Shown here one piece after another: positions 26,801 through 31,811 of a stretch of DNA of 64,000 bases. The stretch comes from Mermis nigrescens (Eukaryota; Nematoda; Enoplea; Mermithida; Mermithidae): positions 186,001-250,000 of the forward strand of contig JAVLUZ010000347.1 of assembly GCA_036768485.1 (NCBI GenBank). Reading direction: 5' to 3'. Made by a program: the position numbers and the translations under genes. The notes beneath the pieces are model-generated. The model did not search any database and was not told where the DNA came from. It was given only the letters and a program-made list of their open reading frames with translations. Every line of letters starts with the position of its first letter. Positions within the stretch are counted from its first letter, which is position 1.

Positions 26801-29737
26801 AACTTCACATTCTCTGTTTTAATTTGTATAATTTGTATACTGTAGCGTTCCGATGATTGAATAATTCAAAAATTAGGCTCGAATTTTCCTGTTTACTTTT
26901 AGCTATATAATATGAATGTAGAGTTTTGACGGCATGCGCATTAACTAAACAAAGTTGTTTTATTAGCAATTTTTAAAAATAATTTTTCTGACCAACAATA
27001 TTGTCGGAAGGGTACCTATATACTCAACAATGAGAACCAAACAGAAACTCCGGTATAACGCGATATAAAAATGGTGTGTAAAGAAGTCGGTATTACAAAT
27101 ACAAATTTTCGAAATTTTTTGTTCTTTTTTCATTTTTTGAACCTTTTTGCGCATTAAAATACATACTTTTATTGATAATGCATAAAGTCTCAAAATTTAT
27201 ATTTATATTAGCCGAAGTTATGATTTAACATTCGAGTGTAGCTTTATTTTGAGGTCACCTGTTAATAGATTCAATACTGCATTGATTATGGGTCCTCATT
27301 TTGTTATGCATCATTTTTTAAATTTCCCAATTTTGCTTTGAAATATTTTATTTTTCACGTACATGCTCTATTTTCTCCCAATACTTTTTTAAAACTTTTT
27401 TGCACGATTTTCTCTCAATATTTTATTACTTTACTCGAGTTTTTTCGCTTATAATATTTTTTACTCGATTTTTTCACTAATATATTGTTTTACTTTTTCA
27501 TACTCGATTTTCTCCTAATATTTTTTTGCTTTTTATACTCGATTTTCTCTCGATATTTTTTCCTTTCTACACTCAGTTTTCTCTTACTTTTTCATTGTCG
27601 ATCTTCTCTTAAAATTTTCCTACTTTTTATACTAGTTTTTCTCAATATATTTTACTTTTTATGCTCGATTTTCTTCTTTTTATTTAGATAAAAATGAAAG
27701 AATTAGCTACTGGCGACGAATTGCGATTTCCGGTCGAAATGTGGCTAGAACGTACGGATGACAATCCTGACGTTGCCATAGAATTGCCCGCAGTTTGGCC
27801 AGACGTCCCTCCAATTCCATGTACGTGCAAAATAAATCTGAGCAATTTTATTAAATTTATTTTTTATTATTTATATGTTTGTTTCTGGTATTTTGTTTAC
27901 TCGAGTGTTTTCTTATTTATATTTATAATTTTTATTTCATGTTTGCTTCGTACATATTTTAATTTATATCGTGCGATATTTATTTTCAGCTCTTACCTAT
28001 CAAGTAAAGCTCAAAACGGGCCTCGACTCGGCCAACGATACGAATTTCGACGTTTCTCTGATAGTTTACGGAGACAAGGGTGACAGCGGACGTAGATTTT
28101 TGATTTCGGCCGTTGGCACCGATTCGGATTCGTGCTTCAAGCCCGGAAATGTAAGGATGACGATGATTTTGGGGGGAGGGGGATGAGGGGGACGCCCGAC
28201 TTTAGGTGGGAGCACATCTGGGCGTGGTGGGTCTGGGGCTATGCACCCCCTCTCCGATAAACCAAAGCAGCCCCACCAGAAACCTAAATACCCCCCAGGA
28301 TTCAATTTTTGAAATTTTTTTATTTTTTCGCTATTTTTTAATGCCAATGGATAGTGCTCGATGATAAACGTTGAAAATTGGTGTTTCTTTCGCCATACCA
28401 CCGTTTTTAAAGCTATTTTTTGACCTTTGAAAAATATTGCACCCCCAGAATTTTGGTGCCGCCCACCTATTGTAAGGGGAATCCCTTCATTCCCTAGATG
28501 TATGGTTGGCCCTAATAGCACTACTTTCCGACGTTCCTCATCTAGCACAATCTTTTGGCTCCAAAAAATCGTGAAACAAACTGAAGAAAATTTTCCAAAA
28601 TCGGAGTCTTCGGAATTCTGAGGGGTCTAAACCACACATGGGCGTGGTGTAGTACCCTTCTCTCCAGAAGTTGAAATCCCCCTATATTACTGAAGACACC
28701 CCATAATTCTATTTTTAGTAACATTTTCAGCTGATTTTCCACATCCTGATCCCCCAGAATTTCCTTGCTGCCCACGTGTGGTCTAAACCCTCCTATTCAT
28801 TTGATGCATAGCATGATCGGTCTGGGGCTAACATTTGGGGAGCTTTTTTCGGATCCAGATGACCTCAAAGACTGCGCAAATGCTAAAATAGCTTTAAAAT
28901 GTGTTAATCCACAGTTTCTGTTCAATTTCGGAGCACTTTTGAAGGAAAAATTTGTTTTCTATCAATTTTCGGCCCTCAATTCCCCCCAAAAAGTTTTTAT
29001 TTTTCCATTTTAGAATGTGAGGCCCATAACCGTAAATGGATGTTCAGCATGGCCAGGCCACTCTAGGGGTCAGCCGGTCGGGGGGGGGGTCAAATGTTCA
29101 TTTTTTAGGGCCATAATGACTTCAGTTTATTTTATTTACTTTTTATTTTATTTAATTTATTTATTATTCTATGATTTATTATTTTAATTTATTTTTTACT
29201 TTTTATTCATTATTATTTTATCTAATTTTAATTAATTTAGTTTTTACGAAAATTTTACATTTTCATCCATTTTGACTCTCATTTTCACCGGGGAATTTTC
29301 CATTGTTCCATTTTATAATTTCTAGACCCCTACGCCCCCCACGTGCACGTCTCTTCCTAACCCCCGCACGTCCACTTATGATTGTGAGACTTAGGATTTT
29401 TAAACTTTTTAAAGTAAATTTTGCTTATTTATCAATATTATGCCACCTAGATCGATACATTTGAATTCGAAGCCGTTTCGGTGGGAAAAATCGAAAAAAT
29501 TCTTCTATCCCTGGAGCCGAAGGCCGAGTCGGCGTCGTGGCTCTTAGATCAGGTGGAAATTTTCGATTCCGGCAACGATTTGCTCTACACTTTTGTGTGC
29601 GAAAAGTAAGATAAATATGTTTTTTTCGTGTAATAAAAGCCTTAAATTTGACAAATTTCAGGCTCTTTACCGACAAGGGCGATCAGCTCGAATTCGAAGT
29701 TTCGCCCACTTTGGCCGTCTCGTTCGATGCTTTATGA
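2367..29737 (+). CDS. IQ-motif and five-PLAT-domain protein (LOXHD1-like), 3' part, 19 exons
   Basis: Spliced gene whose exons are listed separately. Joining 2367-2543, 3391-3501, 7847-8053, 10483-10637, 11434-11515, 12436-12573, 13006-13107, 15478-15641, 17133-17364, 18596-18768, 19466-19544, 20660-20740, 21975-22106, 24124-24365, 24995-25084, 27688-27820, 27990-28150, 29451-29605 and 29662-29737 gives one open frame of 895 codons plus stop, with matching phase at every junction. Order: basic segment, IQ motif, charged linker, five PLAT/LH2 beta-sandwich domains. PLAT domains bind lipid or protein partners at membranes; IQ motifs bind calmodulin or myosin light chains. Tandem PLAT arrays are typical of LOXHD1, which acts under the membrane of sensory hair-cell stereocilia, so a role at a specialised membrane is a family inference. 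The IQ motif leaves room for other multi-PLAT proteins, such as invertebrate RP1-like ones. The 5' end is missing. One splice donor is non-canonical (25085). Confidence 0.88.
3391..3501 (+). CDS. PLAT gene exon 2: IQ motif
   Basis: Acceptor tttttttcag, donor ggtaat at 3502, phase 1 in and out. It contains VIKIQSSVRGYLARKLVRDL, a perfect IQxxxRGxxxR consensus, followed by an acidic end. An IQ motif is an amphipathic helix that binds calmodulin-type EF-hand proteins. Base composition is clearly coding compared with the AT-rich flanks. Confidence 0.88.
3811..4052. mobile_element. hAT-like MITE, family F
   Basis: Flanked by a perfect 8-bp direct repeat ATCATTGG at 3803-3810 and 4053-4060. The ends are imperfect inverted repeats, left CTGACATGTAATGG and right (reverse complement) CATACATGTAACGG. 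No coding capacity; the inner sequence is made of C-runs and A/T stretches. The 8-bp duplication and CA-type ends fit a non-autonomous hAT element. Confidence 0.8.
4308..4541. mobile_element. Degenerate family-F-like MITE
   Basis: Similar composition to the element at 3811 (a subterminal AAATTTTTAGGTGGGG-type block, then CCCC-rich tail) with ends near GATGTAACGG and CACGTGTACATAT and a possible 7/8 duplication (GCCCTCTC, GCCCCCTC). Boundaries are approximate. Confidence 0.45.
5295..5541. mobile_element. Degenerate MITE, family G
   Basis: It shares with the element at 9057 the left block (G-rich, then a run of C followed by GCTGAAGGGGCCG) and the right end TGACCTTGTGCATCTATGG. I see no clear target duplication; boundaries are approximate. 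Confidence 0.5.
5980..7110. repeat. Dimeric minisatellite, alternating 36- and 38-bp monomers
   Basis: About 30 tandem copies of TTTTTGTCTGAATTTTTCAC-type monomers. Two monomer types alternate through much of the array: one with CACACGGTTTAAACAAACA (about 36 bp) and one with CACTTGGTTCAAAGAAAAA (about 38 bp), giving a higher-order unit of about 74-75 bp. Long frames here, on both strands, are produced by the near multiple-of-three dimer and are not genes. The array lies in the intron between PLAT-gene exons 2 and 3. Confidence 0.92.
7847..8053 (+). CDS. PLAT gene exon 3: charged linker
   Basis: Acceptor ttggcag and donor gtaaga at 8054; phase 1 on both sides, which joins the IQ exon to the first PLAT exon without a break. 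It encodes about 69 strongly charged residues (many Lys, Glu, Ser, Asn) with no known domain; probably a flexible linker. Support is the open frame, phase match and good splice sites rather than homology. Confidence 0.72.
8054..10482. other. Intron 3: AT-rich with one MITE
   Basis: It holds the family G element at 9057-9482 and otherwise only AT-rich sequence, including a GGCGCTTCGCGCC-type hairpin near 9202-9216 inside that element. No exon-like segment was seen. Confidence 0.6.
9057..9482. mobile_element. hAT-like MITE, family G
   Basis: Ends CATACATGCAC and GTGCACCTATG form an 11-bp inverted repeat with one mismatch. Flanks GAGACGAC (9049-9056) and GAGACGCC (9483-9490) match at 7 of 8 bases, as expected for an aged 8-bp target duplication. 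Non-coding; carries the common GGCGCTTCGCGCC hairpin internally. Confidence 0.8.
10483..10637 (+). CDS. PLAT gene exon 4: PLAT domain 1, first half
   Basis: Acceptor attctcag, donor gtttgc at 10638, phase 1 in, phase 0 out. It encodes KYTVSVFTGNRWAAETEADL and continues to a WLRQQ..EPKFLQNQ end, the first four strands of a PLAT domain. The phase-0 exit recurs at the same place in all five domains. Confidence 0.9.
11434..11515 (+). CDS. PLAT gene exon 5: PLAT domain 1, middle
   Basis: Acceptor tattgcag, donor gtattt at 11516, phase 0 in, phase 1 out. VDTFEVQTN..AGPLRKIICGHE is the classic central PLAT segment. A second in-frame acceptor 12 bases upstream (tttacag) would add four residues; the chosen one gives the usual Q-VDTFEV junction. 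Confidence 0.88.
12436..12573 (+). CDS. PLAT gene exon 6: PLAT domain 1, C-terminal strands
   Basis: Acceptor cacttaag, donor gtgatt at 12574, phase 1 in and out. It encodes AGVFIERIVISENKDD, then a VFLCSKWFDSGQVDGKIERT stretch, matching the last PLAT strands (the usual F-C-W..D..I-R pattern). The conserved Trp before the IERIV strand is replaced by Val-Phe. Confidence 0.87.
   Translation, partial: GLACLSNESLSAKIRTIVCFNTCFCAQNGSIRVKSTEKSRERFLV
12753..12921. mobile_element. hAT-like MITE, family C, perfect ends
   Basis: Ends CAGGCACGTAGCT and AGCTACGTGCCTG are perfect inverted repeats. The 8-bp target duplication GACGCTTT is exact on both sides. About 169 bp, non-coding. A relative lies at 62787-62948 in the opposite orientation. 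Exact duplication suggests a fairly young insertion; it sits in the intron between PLAT exons 6 and 7. Confidence 0.92.
13006..13107 (+). CDS. PLAT gene exon 7: acidic inter-domain linker
   Basis: Acceptor ctttccag, donor gtaagt at 13108, phase 1 both sides. It encodes the end of PLAT 1 (YYLLNSKPVQ) and an Asp-rich linker (KSDDDFFNDDADQQKE). Very good splice consensus. Confidence 0.85.
13140..13345. mobile_element. Degenerate family-F-like MITE
   Basis: Shares the TCAGAAAATTTTTGACC..CCCC block and the GGCCAAAACTTTGAGGTCATT stretch with the family F element at 3811. No duplication seen; boundaries approximate. Confidence 0.45.
13440..14260. repeat. Dispersed repeat related to the flank of the 36/38-bp satellite
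   Basis: It contains a TGTAATGAGTGTGTAAAGTTT motif shared with the repeats at 54-58 kb. Near 14080-14260 an ATATCGTCAAAAAATGAGC..GAATCGG block, a CGCTGGCAGCTGGCC block and a TTTTTTACACGCTTTAAACTG..CTTTTGTCT end match, in the same order, the sequence at about 5860-6030 that leads into the satellite. Confidence 0.6.
15085..15433. mobile_element. hAT-like MITE, family D
   Basis: Ends CAGGCCCGTATCCAGG and (reverse complement of right end) CAGGGCCGTATTTAAGG are inverted repeats. Flanks CTATACAC and CTATTTAT agree at 5 of 8, so the duplication is aged. It contains the GGCGCAAAGCGCC hairpin (about 15316) and ends only 44 bp before the acceptor of PLAT exon 8. Confidence 0.78.
15478..15641 (+). CDS. 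PLAT gene exon 8: PLAT domain 2, first half
   Basis: Acceptor cacccag, donor gtaatg at 15642, phase 1 in, phase 0 out. SRYRITVRCGKVMADNQEDT then VNIVCYGSQGNSD and SVKDAKTSMTFD are PLAT strands 1-4. The overlapping longer frames here belong to the family D element and are not real. Confidence 0.9.
15642..16622. other. Intron 8, AT-rich, nothing recognised
   Basis: AT-rich intron sequence with no repeat family or exon that I recognise, up to the MITE beginning at 16631. Confidence 0.5.
16631..16873. mobile_element. hAT-like MITE, family A (reverse)
   Basis: Family A is the most abundant element here: about 240-270 bp, ends CAYACRTGGGC on both sides, an internal ACGTTTCTCATCGAGCACTA block and TTGCGAAAAAA block. 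This copy begins CATAGGTGGGCAGC and ends GCCCACGTGTG. Flanks GTTCAGAT (16623-16630) and GTTCAGAC (16874-16881) agree at 7 of 8. Confidence 0.9.
17133..17364 (+). CDS. PLAT gene exon 9: PLAT domain 2, second half
   Basis: Acceptor gctcttag, donor gtatat at 17365, phase 0 in, phase 1 out. LDCGNIGELYKVRFESDN, then SWQLDTVVIRDVDTGE and a SCLNCNKWLC strand with the conserved Trp. No internal intron, unlike domains 1, 3 and 4. The tail (IGLEPLPG) forms the linker to domain 3. Confidence 0.92.
17899..18248. repeat. (AAT)n / (ATG)n microsatellite
   Basis: About 350 bp of AAT-type trinucleotides with an internal ATG block at about 18109-18141. The poly-Ile and poly-Asn frames on both strands are artefacts of it. 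Located in the intron between PLAT exons 9 and 10. Confidence 0.97.
18596..18768 (+). CDS. PLAT gene exon 10: PLAT domain 3, first half
   Basis: Acceptor tatttag, donor gtaagc at 18769, phase 1 in, phase 0 out. YQYVIYVKVSEDFRFVKSPC then VHIQMRGEFGDSGTHTVLIT show PLAT strands with the RGE-GDSG turn typical of the family. Confidence 0.88.
19466..19544 (+). CDS. PLAT gene exon 11: PLAT domain 3, middle
   Basis: Acceptor tttgacag, donor gtattt at 19545, phase 0 in, phase 1 out. DCRIVLEAVSLGRLAEVTFE matches the V-LG-L..V strand pair. Same length and phase as exon 5 in domain 1. Confidence 0.87.
20110..20393. repeat. (TTA)n microsatellite
   Basis: About 280 bp of ATT/TTA trinucleotides with small interruptions, in the intron between PLAT exons 11 and 12. 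Further short runs of the same type lie at 20760-20838 and 38420-38465. Confidence 0.95.
20660..20740 (+). CDS. PLAT gene exon 12: extra segment inside PLAT domain 3
   Basis: Acceptor ttactctag, donor gtactt at 20741, phase 1 on both sides, so it can be included or skipped without breaking the frame. It encodes about 27 residues (VWISEGYETLNALYSKYDLP and on). It has no counterpart in domains 1, 2, 4 or 5 and would form a loop insertion before the SWIIDQV strand. It may be alternatively spliced. Confidence 0.75.
20760..20838. repeat. (ATT)n microsatellite
   Basis: About 80 bp of ATT repeats starting 20 bp after the donor of PLAT exon 12. Confidence 0.95.
20839..21974. other. Intron 12, AT-rich, nothing recognised
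   Basis: Very AT-rich intron sequence without recognisable elements or exon-like segments. Confidence 0.5.
21975..22106 (+). CDS. PLAT gene exon 13: PLAT domain 3, C-terminal strands
   Basis: Acceptor aattttag, donor gtacga at 22107, phase 1 in and out. HSWIIDQVNVRESTHAPYLF carries the conserved Trp; the YFSCDKVDFIRKIFLF end is the last strand. It follows exon 12, or exon 11 directly, in the same phase. Confidence 0.88.
22404..22780. mobile_element. Composite of two family A MITEs
   Basis: From the CACATATGGGC-like end, through the TTGATGC..AATGGATAGTGCTCGAT and ACCATTTTTAAC blocks of full-length family A, to a GGTGTTGCCCA end near 22670. It is followed without a gap by the right half of the shorter subfamily A2 (ATTTTTAGTAAT..TTTTGGCAATTTT..CCCCCAGAATTTTCTTGCTGC). 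Boundaries approximate. Confidence 0.7.
22781..24123. other. Intron 13, further degenerate MITE fragments then AT-rich
   Basis: 22790-23050 repeats pieces of family A and A2 (CCCCAGAATT..TTTTTAGT..). The rest, to exon 14, is AT-rich with nothing recognised. Confidence 0.5.
24124..24365 (+). CDS. PLAT gene exon 14: linker and PLAT domain 4, first half
   Basis: Acceptor aatttag, donor CAG|gttttt at 24366, phase 1 in, phase 0 out. It begins with a basic linker (KLKEKLLPKDRQKTATKQKR) followed by KWMVTVITGQSPEAGTENTL and VVYGERGVSPPIALLDKD strands. GC content is visibly higher than in the flanks. Confidence 0.92.
24366..24994. repeat. 47-bp minisatellite forming an entire intron
   Basis: About 13 copies of a roughly 47-bp unit (ACGCCAAACTTAATCCATCC, then TAACTCGGGTTTTTTAAGCT and CAATTT) run from the donor of exon 14 to the acceptor of exon 15. 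The donor itself (CAG|GTTTTTAAGCTCAATTT) looks like part of a unit. Confidence 0.88.
24995..25084 (+). CDS. PLAT gene exon 15: PLAT domain 4, middle, with AT donor
   Basis: Acceptor atttccag, phase 0 in. VELDDIGRIFKIRLRLDFQK then KSMWYLRR is the expected central PLAT segment. The frame runs into a stop (ATA AGC TGA) just after CGG. Exon 16 continues the domain perfectly if the exon ends at CGG 25084, so the intron would begin ATAAGC instead of GTAAGC. Confidence 0.8.
25678..25861. mobile_element. Short hAT MITE, family B
   Basis: Ends TAGGGGCGGATTTAGGA and (reverse complement) CAGTGGCGGATCTAGGA, with exact 8-bp target duplications AAAGTAGA at 25670-25677 and 25862-25869. 184 bp, non-coding. 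Longer relatives lie at 53003 and 60412. Confidence 0.93.
26161..26440. mobile_element. Degenerate family A2 MITE
   Basis: Starts CACACATGGGCGTGGGG..CCCCCAGAAGTTGAAAT and continues with ATTCTATTTTTAGTAACATTTTTGGCGAT. The right end is decayed (GGTTTCGCCCTTGTAAG). Boundaries approximate. Confidence 0.65.
27310..27687. repeat. Pyrimidine-rich tandem repeat ending at a splice acceptor
   Basis: Roughly 35-bp imperfect units (TACTTTTTATACTCGATTTT, then CTCTCAATATTTTT) repeat about ten times. They merge with the polypyrimidine tract and acceptor (ttatttag) of PLAT exon 16. Confidence 0.8.
27688..27820 (+). CDS. PLAT gene exon 16: PLAT domain 4, C-terminal strands
   Basis: Acceptor ttatttag, donor gtacgt at 27821, phase 0 in, phase 1 out. 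IKMKELATGDELRFPVEMWL continues directly from the WYLRR of exon 15. The tail (VAIELPAVWPDVPPIP) ends the domain with a Pro-rich linker. Confidence 0.9.
27990..28150 (+). CDS. PLAT gene exon 17: PLAT domain 5, first half
   Basis: Acceptor ttttcag, donor gtaagg at 28151, phase 1 in, phase 0 out. LTYQVKLKTGLDSANDTNFD then LIVYGDKGDSGRRFLISA and a CFKPGN end are the textbook PLAT first half. Confidence 0.94.
28210..28474. mobile_element. hAT-like MITE, family A
   Basis: CATCTGGGCGTGGTGGG start, ATGCCAATGGATAGTGCTCG core, end GGTGCCGCCCACCTATTG. It lies just after the donor of PLAT exon 17. No clear duplication. Confidence 0.8.
28633..28780. mobile_element. hAT-like MITE, subfamily A2
   Basis: 148 bp, ends CACACATGGGC and GCCCACGTGTG, exact 8-bp target duplication GTCTAAAC at 28625-28632 and 28781-28788. 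Internal ATTCTATTTTTAGTAACATT block defines subfamily A2. Confidence 0.93.
29040..29380. mobile_element. Degenerate family E MITE (reverse) with AT-rich expansion
   Basis: GTTCAGCATGGCCAGGCC..GGGTCAGCCGGTCGGGGG start and a TTTTCATCCATTTTGACTCTCATTTT..GAATTTTCC..CACGTGCACG end match family E. The middle is replaced by TTTATT-rich simple sequence. Confidence 0.6.
29451..29605 (+). CDS. PLAT gene exon 18: PLAT domain 5, second half
   Basis: Acceptor ccacctag, donor gtaaga at 29606, phase 0 in, phase 2 out. IDTFEFEAVSVGKIEKILLS then SWLLDQVEIFDSGNDLLYTF and VCEK give the conserved Trp and last strands. Confidence 0.94.
29662..29737 (+). CDS. PLAT gene exon 19: C-terminus and stop
   Basis: Acceptor aatttcag, phase 2 in. 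LFTDKGDQLEFEVSPTLAVS then FDAL and TGA at 29735-29737. I see no AATAAA within about 300 bp downstream; the transcript end is unknown. Confidence 0.92.
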
Positions 29738-30208
29738 TCTATTAATTTATTATCGTGTACAAAAAAGAAATCATTGGTGCGATTATTGTCTTTAACTTAT
29801 GCATAAGTTAGGATTTTAGTAAACAGAAGGTATCTCTGATTTCTGAACACAATTATGCCGCATTGTCACGCCCACTTCCCGCCTTATTAATTGGTCGTAA
29901 CTTTTAGCTTTGCTCGATTTTTCTAATTGAAGTTGGCGCAATTTATTAACGGAGTAGGTTTGAGGGCAATCCTGCGTTTGCATGTATAGATATGATAACG
30001 ATAACGAATTAAAAAGTTGTATTTTTATTTGAAAATTCAATACAAACATCCAAATTGGTCAATTAATCGACGTGAGCGTAAGCTAGGCGGAAAAGAAGGC
30101 GCAACTGTGGATTCAGATTTGGCTAGCTATGATTAGCTAAAGCGTTAGTGATTATGATCTTTTTGTAGAGCCTGCGAACTGAGCAGGCCCGAAGGCACGC
30201 CAGTCAAC

Positions 30209-30409
30209 ACTATGGTTGGCGGCACCGAAATTCTGGGGAGGAGTGCAAGATTTTTTCAAAGGTCAAAAAAATGGCCTTAAAAATGGTGGTATAGCGAAAA
30301 AACACCATTTTTCAACGTTTCATCGAGCACTATCCATTGGCATCAAAAAATTGCGAAAAAATTTCCAAAAATTGAATTCTAGGGGGATATTTTGGTTTCT
30401 GGGGGCCAA
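30209..30409. mobile_element. Truncated family A MITE (reverse)
   Basis: Begins TATGGTTGGCGGCACC, keeps the GTGCAAGATTTTTTCAAAGG, ACGTTTCATCGAGCACTATC and TTGCGAAAAAA blocks, and breaks off after GATATTTTGGTTTCTGGGGG, so the last about 40 bp are missing. Confidence 0.8.
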
Positions 30410-30759
30410 TTAATCTGCAGACCTCCTAGGTGCAGGTCATAGACTCTAGAATTATAGTCTCTTTCACACAAGTTCTGTCATAAATTTTAAGTCTATCTTC
30501 GACAAGCTGACAGATTGCGATTATAGCATTGAGCTGATATAATAATTATCGTAACCCTCGGCTTACATAGTATCGATAAAAATTCTTAAAATTTATGCAC
30601 GTTGTTATGTAAAACTGACTATAAATTTTCAAAAAAGTTGTTTTTTGCCTCTAAATCAATTCTTGACAGAAAGACATGCCCATTTGAGCGTAGGCCGCGT
30701 AAGTACATTACGTAGCTTTTACTTATATGCCATTCTATCCATACATGCGTACCTATGTA

Positions 30760-31135
30760 CGTACAGTATGGAAATTCTGGAGAGGGAGTTGGTCCCAAAA
30801 AATTTCGAAAAGTGCCCTTTTGGGCAAAAAACGACAGGTATACGTCAGAACACTGTTTTTAGACGTTTTGACAATGCTCGTTCTTTCTGGAAGATTTGAA
30901 AAAATTTCCGCTAAAAATTAATAAAATCGAGAAATCGGACAGAACATAGTCAACAAATGTGTATAGGTAGGGCGCAAAGCGTCGAAAATTAGATTTTTGA
31001 GCCAAAAATGGCTAAAAACGCTTAAAAGGGCACTTTTTATCATTTTTACACAAAAATCGACAATTTTGGGAGGAGACGGGCCGCACTGCCATTTTGCGGA
31101 GGCCAGTAGCCATTCTCAGAGGGGTCAACCCCAGA
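30760..31135. mobile_element. Family H MITE-like repeat
   Basis: Blocks: GGAAATTCTGG..AAAAGTGCCCTTTTGGGCAAAAAA, ACACTGTTTTTAGACGTTTTGACAATGCTC, GAACATAGTCAAC, GGGCGCAAAGCGTCGAAAATT hairpin, GCTAAAAACGCTTAAAAGGGCACTTTTTA, CAGTAGCCATTCTCAGA. The same series recurs near 49385, 50690 and 62995, and inverted near 32764 and 63777. Confidence 0.7.
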
Positions 31136-31667
31136 AAGAACATGCATAGATACGATTCTGCTTGATAGTTTGGTAAAAATATTTGCTTTTGCATTTATTT
31201 TATTGTGGTAATACTGTAATGCTTCAATAATATGTAGGTACATACACCTTATCAGGTAGCATGACAAATAATAGGTAGGTACATATGTACAGTCTTAATT
31301 TTTGATATAAATATATAAGTATGCTGTAGGTATAGGTACTTACATATTCGTGCATTTCTAGCGTCTTTGTTTTCTTTTTACTGCTCATTATTTTTTACTC
31401 GTGCATTTTTCCATTTTCCATCACTTTTTCTATTTCCCTTTGCACTTGCCATTTGATCACATTGATGACTTCCTGATAATTTTTTCAATAGTAACATTGC
31501 ACAGTACAAAATGATGCAGAAGATTAAACAATGACACACGACGATTTTACGAGTACAACACGTTGTATATGTACGAGTATGCATGCACGATAAACGAAAA
31601 AACAGGATTTTTCTTGTTGTTTCTGGAAAAAAATTTTTACAAAAATGTTTCACGAATACATAATAAT

Positions 31668-31673
31668 TTTATT
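31668..31673 (-). terminator. Annexin polyadenylation signal AATAAA
   Basis: On the minus strand AATAAA starts four bases after the annexin TGA (TGAAACAATAAAAT). If used, the 3' UTR is only a few tens of bases long. Confidence 0.65.
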
Positions 31674-31676
31674 GTT

Positions 31677-31811
31677 TCATGCAAAGCCGCTTGAATTTAA
31701 AATTTTCGACAATAGCCGACCATAATCGCCTGTGCAGTCTTTTCTGATTGATCTGCTCAGGCTCATTTTGTACTTCATTTGGTACTCTTGCTTGATAGAC
31801 TCTAAGTCGAT
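31677..31811 (-). CDS. Annexin exon 8: repeat 4 end and stop
   Basis: Acceptor ttttccag (31815-31812), phase 0. [20 protein letters not shown], then [18 protein letters not shown] and NSSGFA stop; the standard annexin C-terminus with the acidic residue (DC-TGD) that completes the repeat 4 calcium site. Confidence 0.94.
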   Translation of the reverse strand: MDLESIKQEYQMKYKMSLSRSIRKDCTGDYGRLLSKILNSSGFA

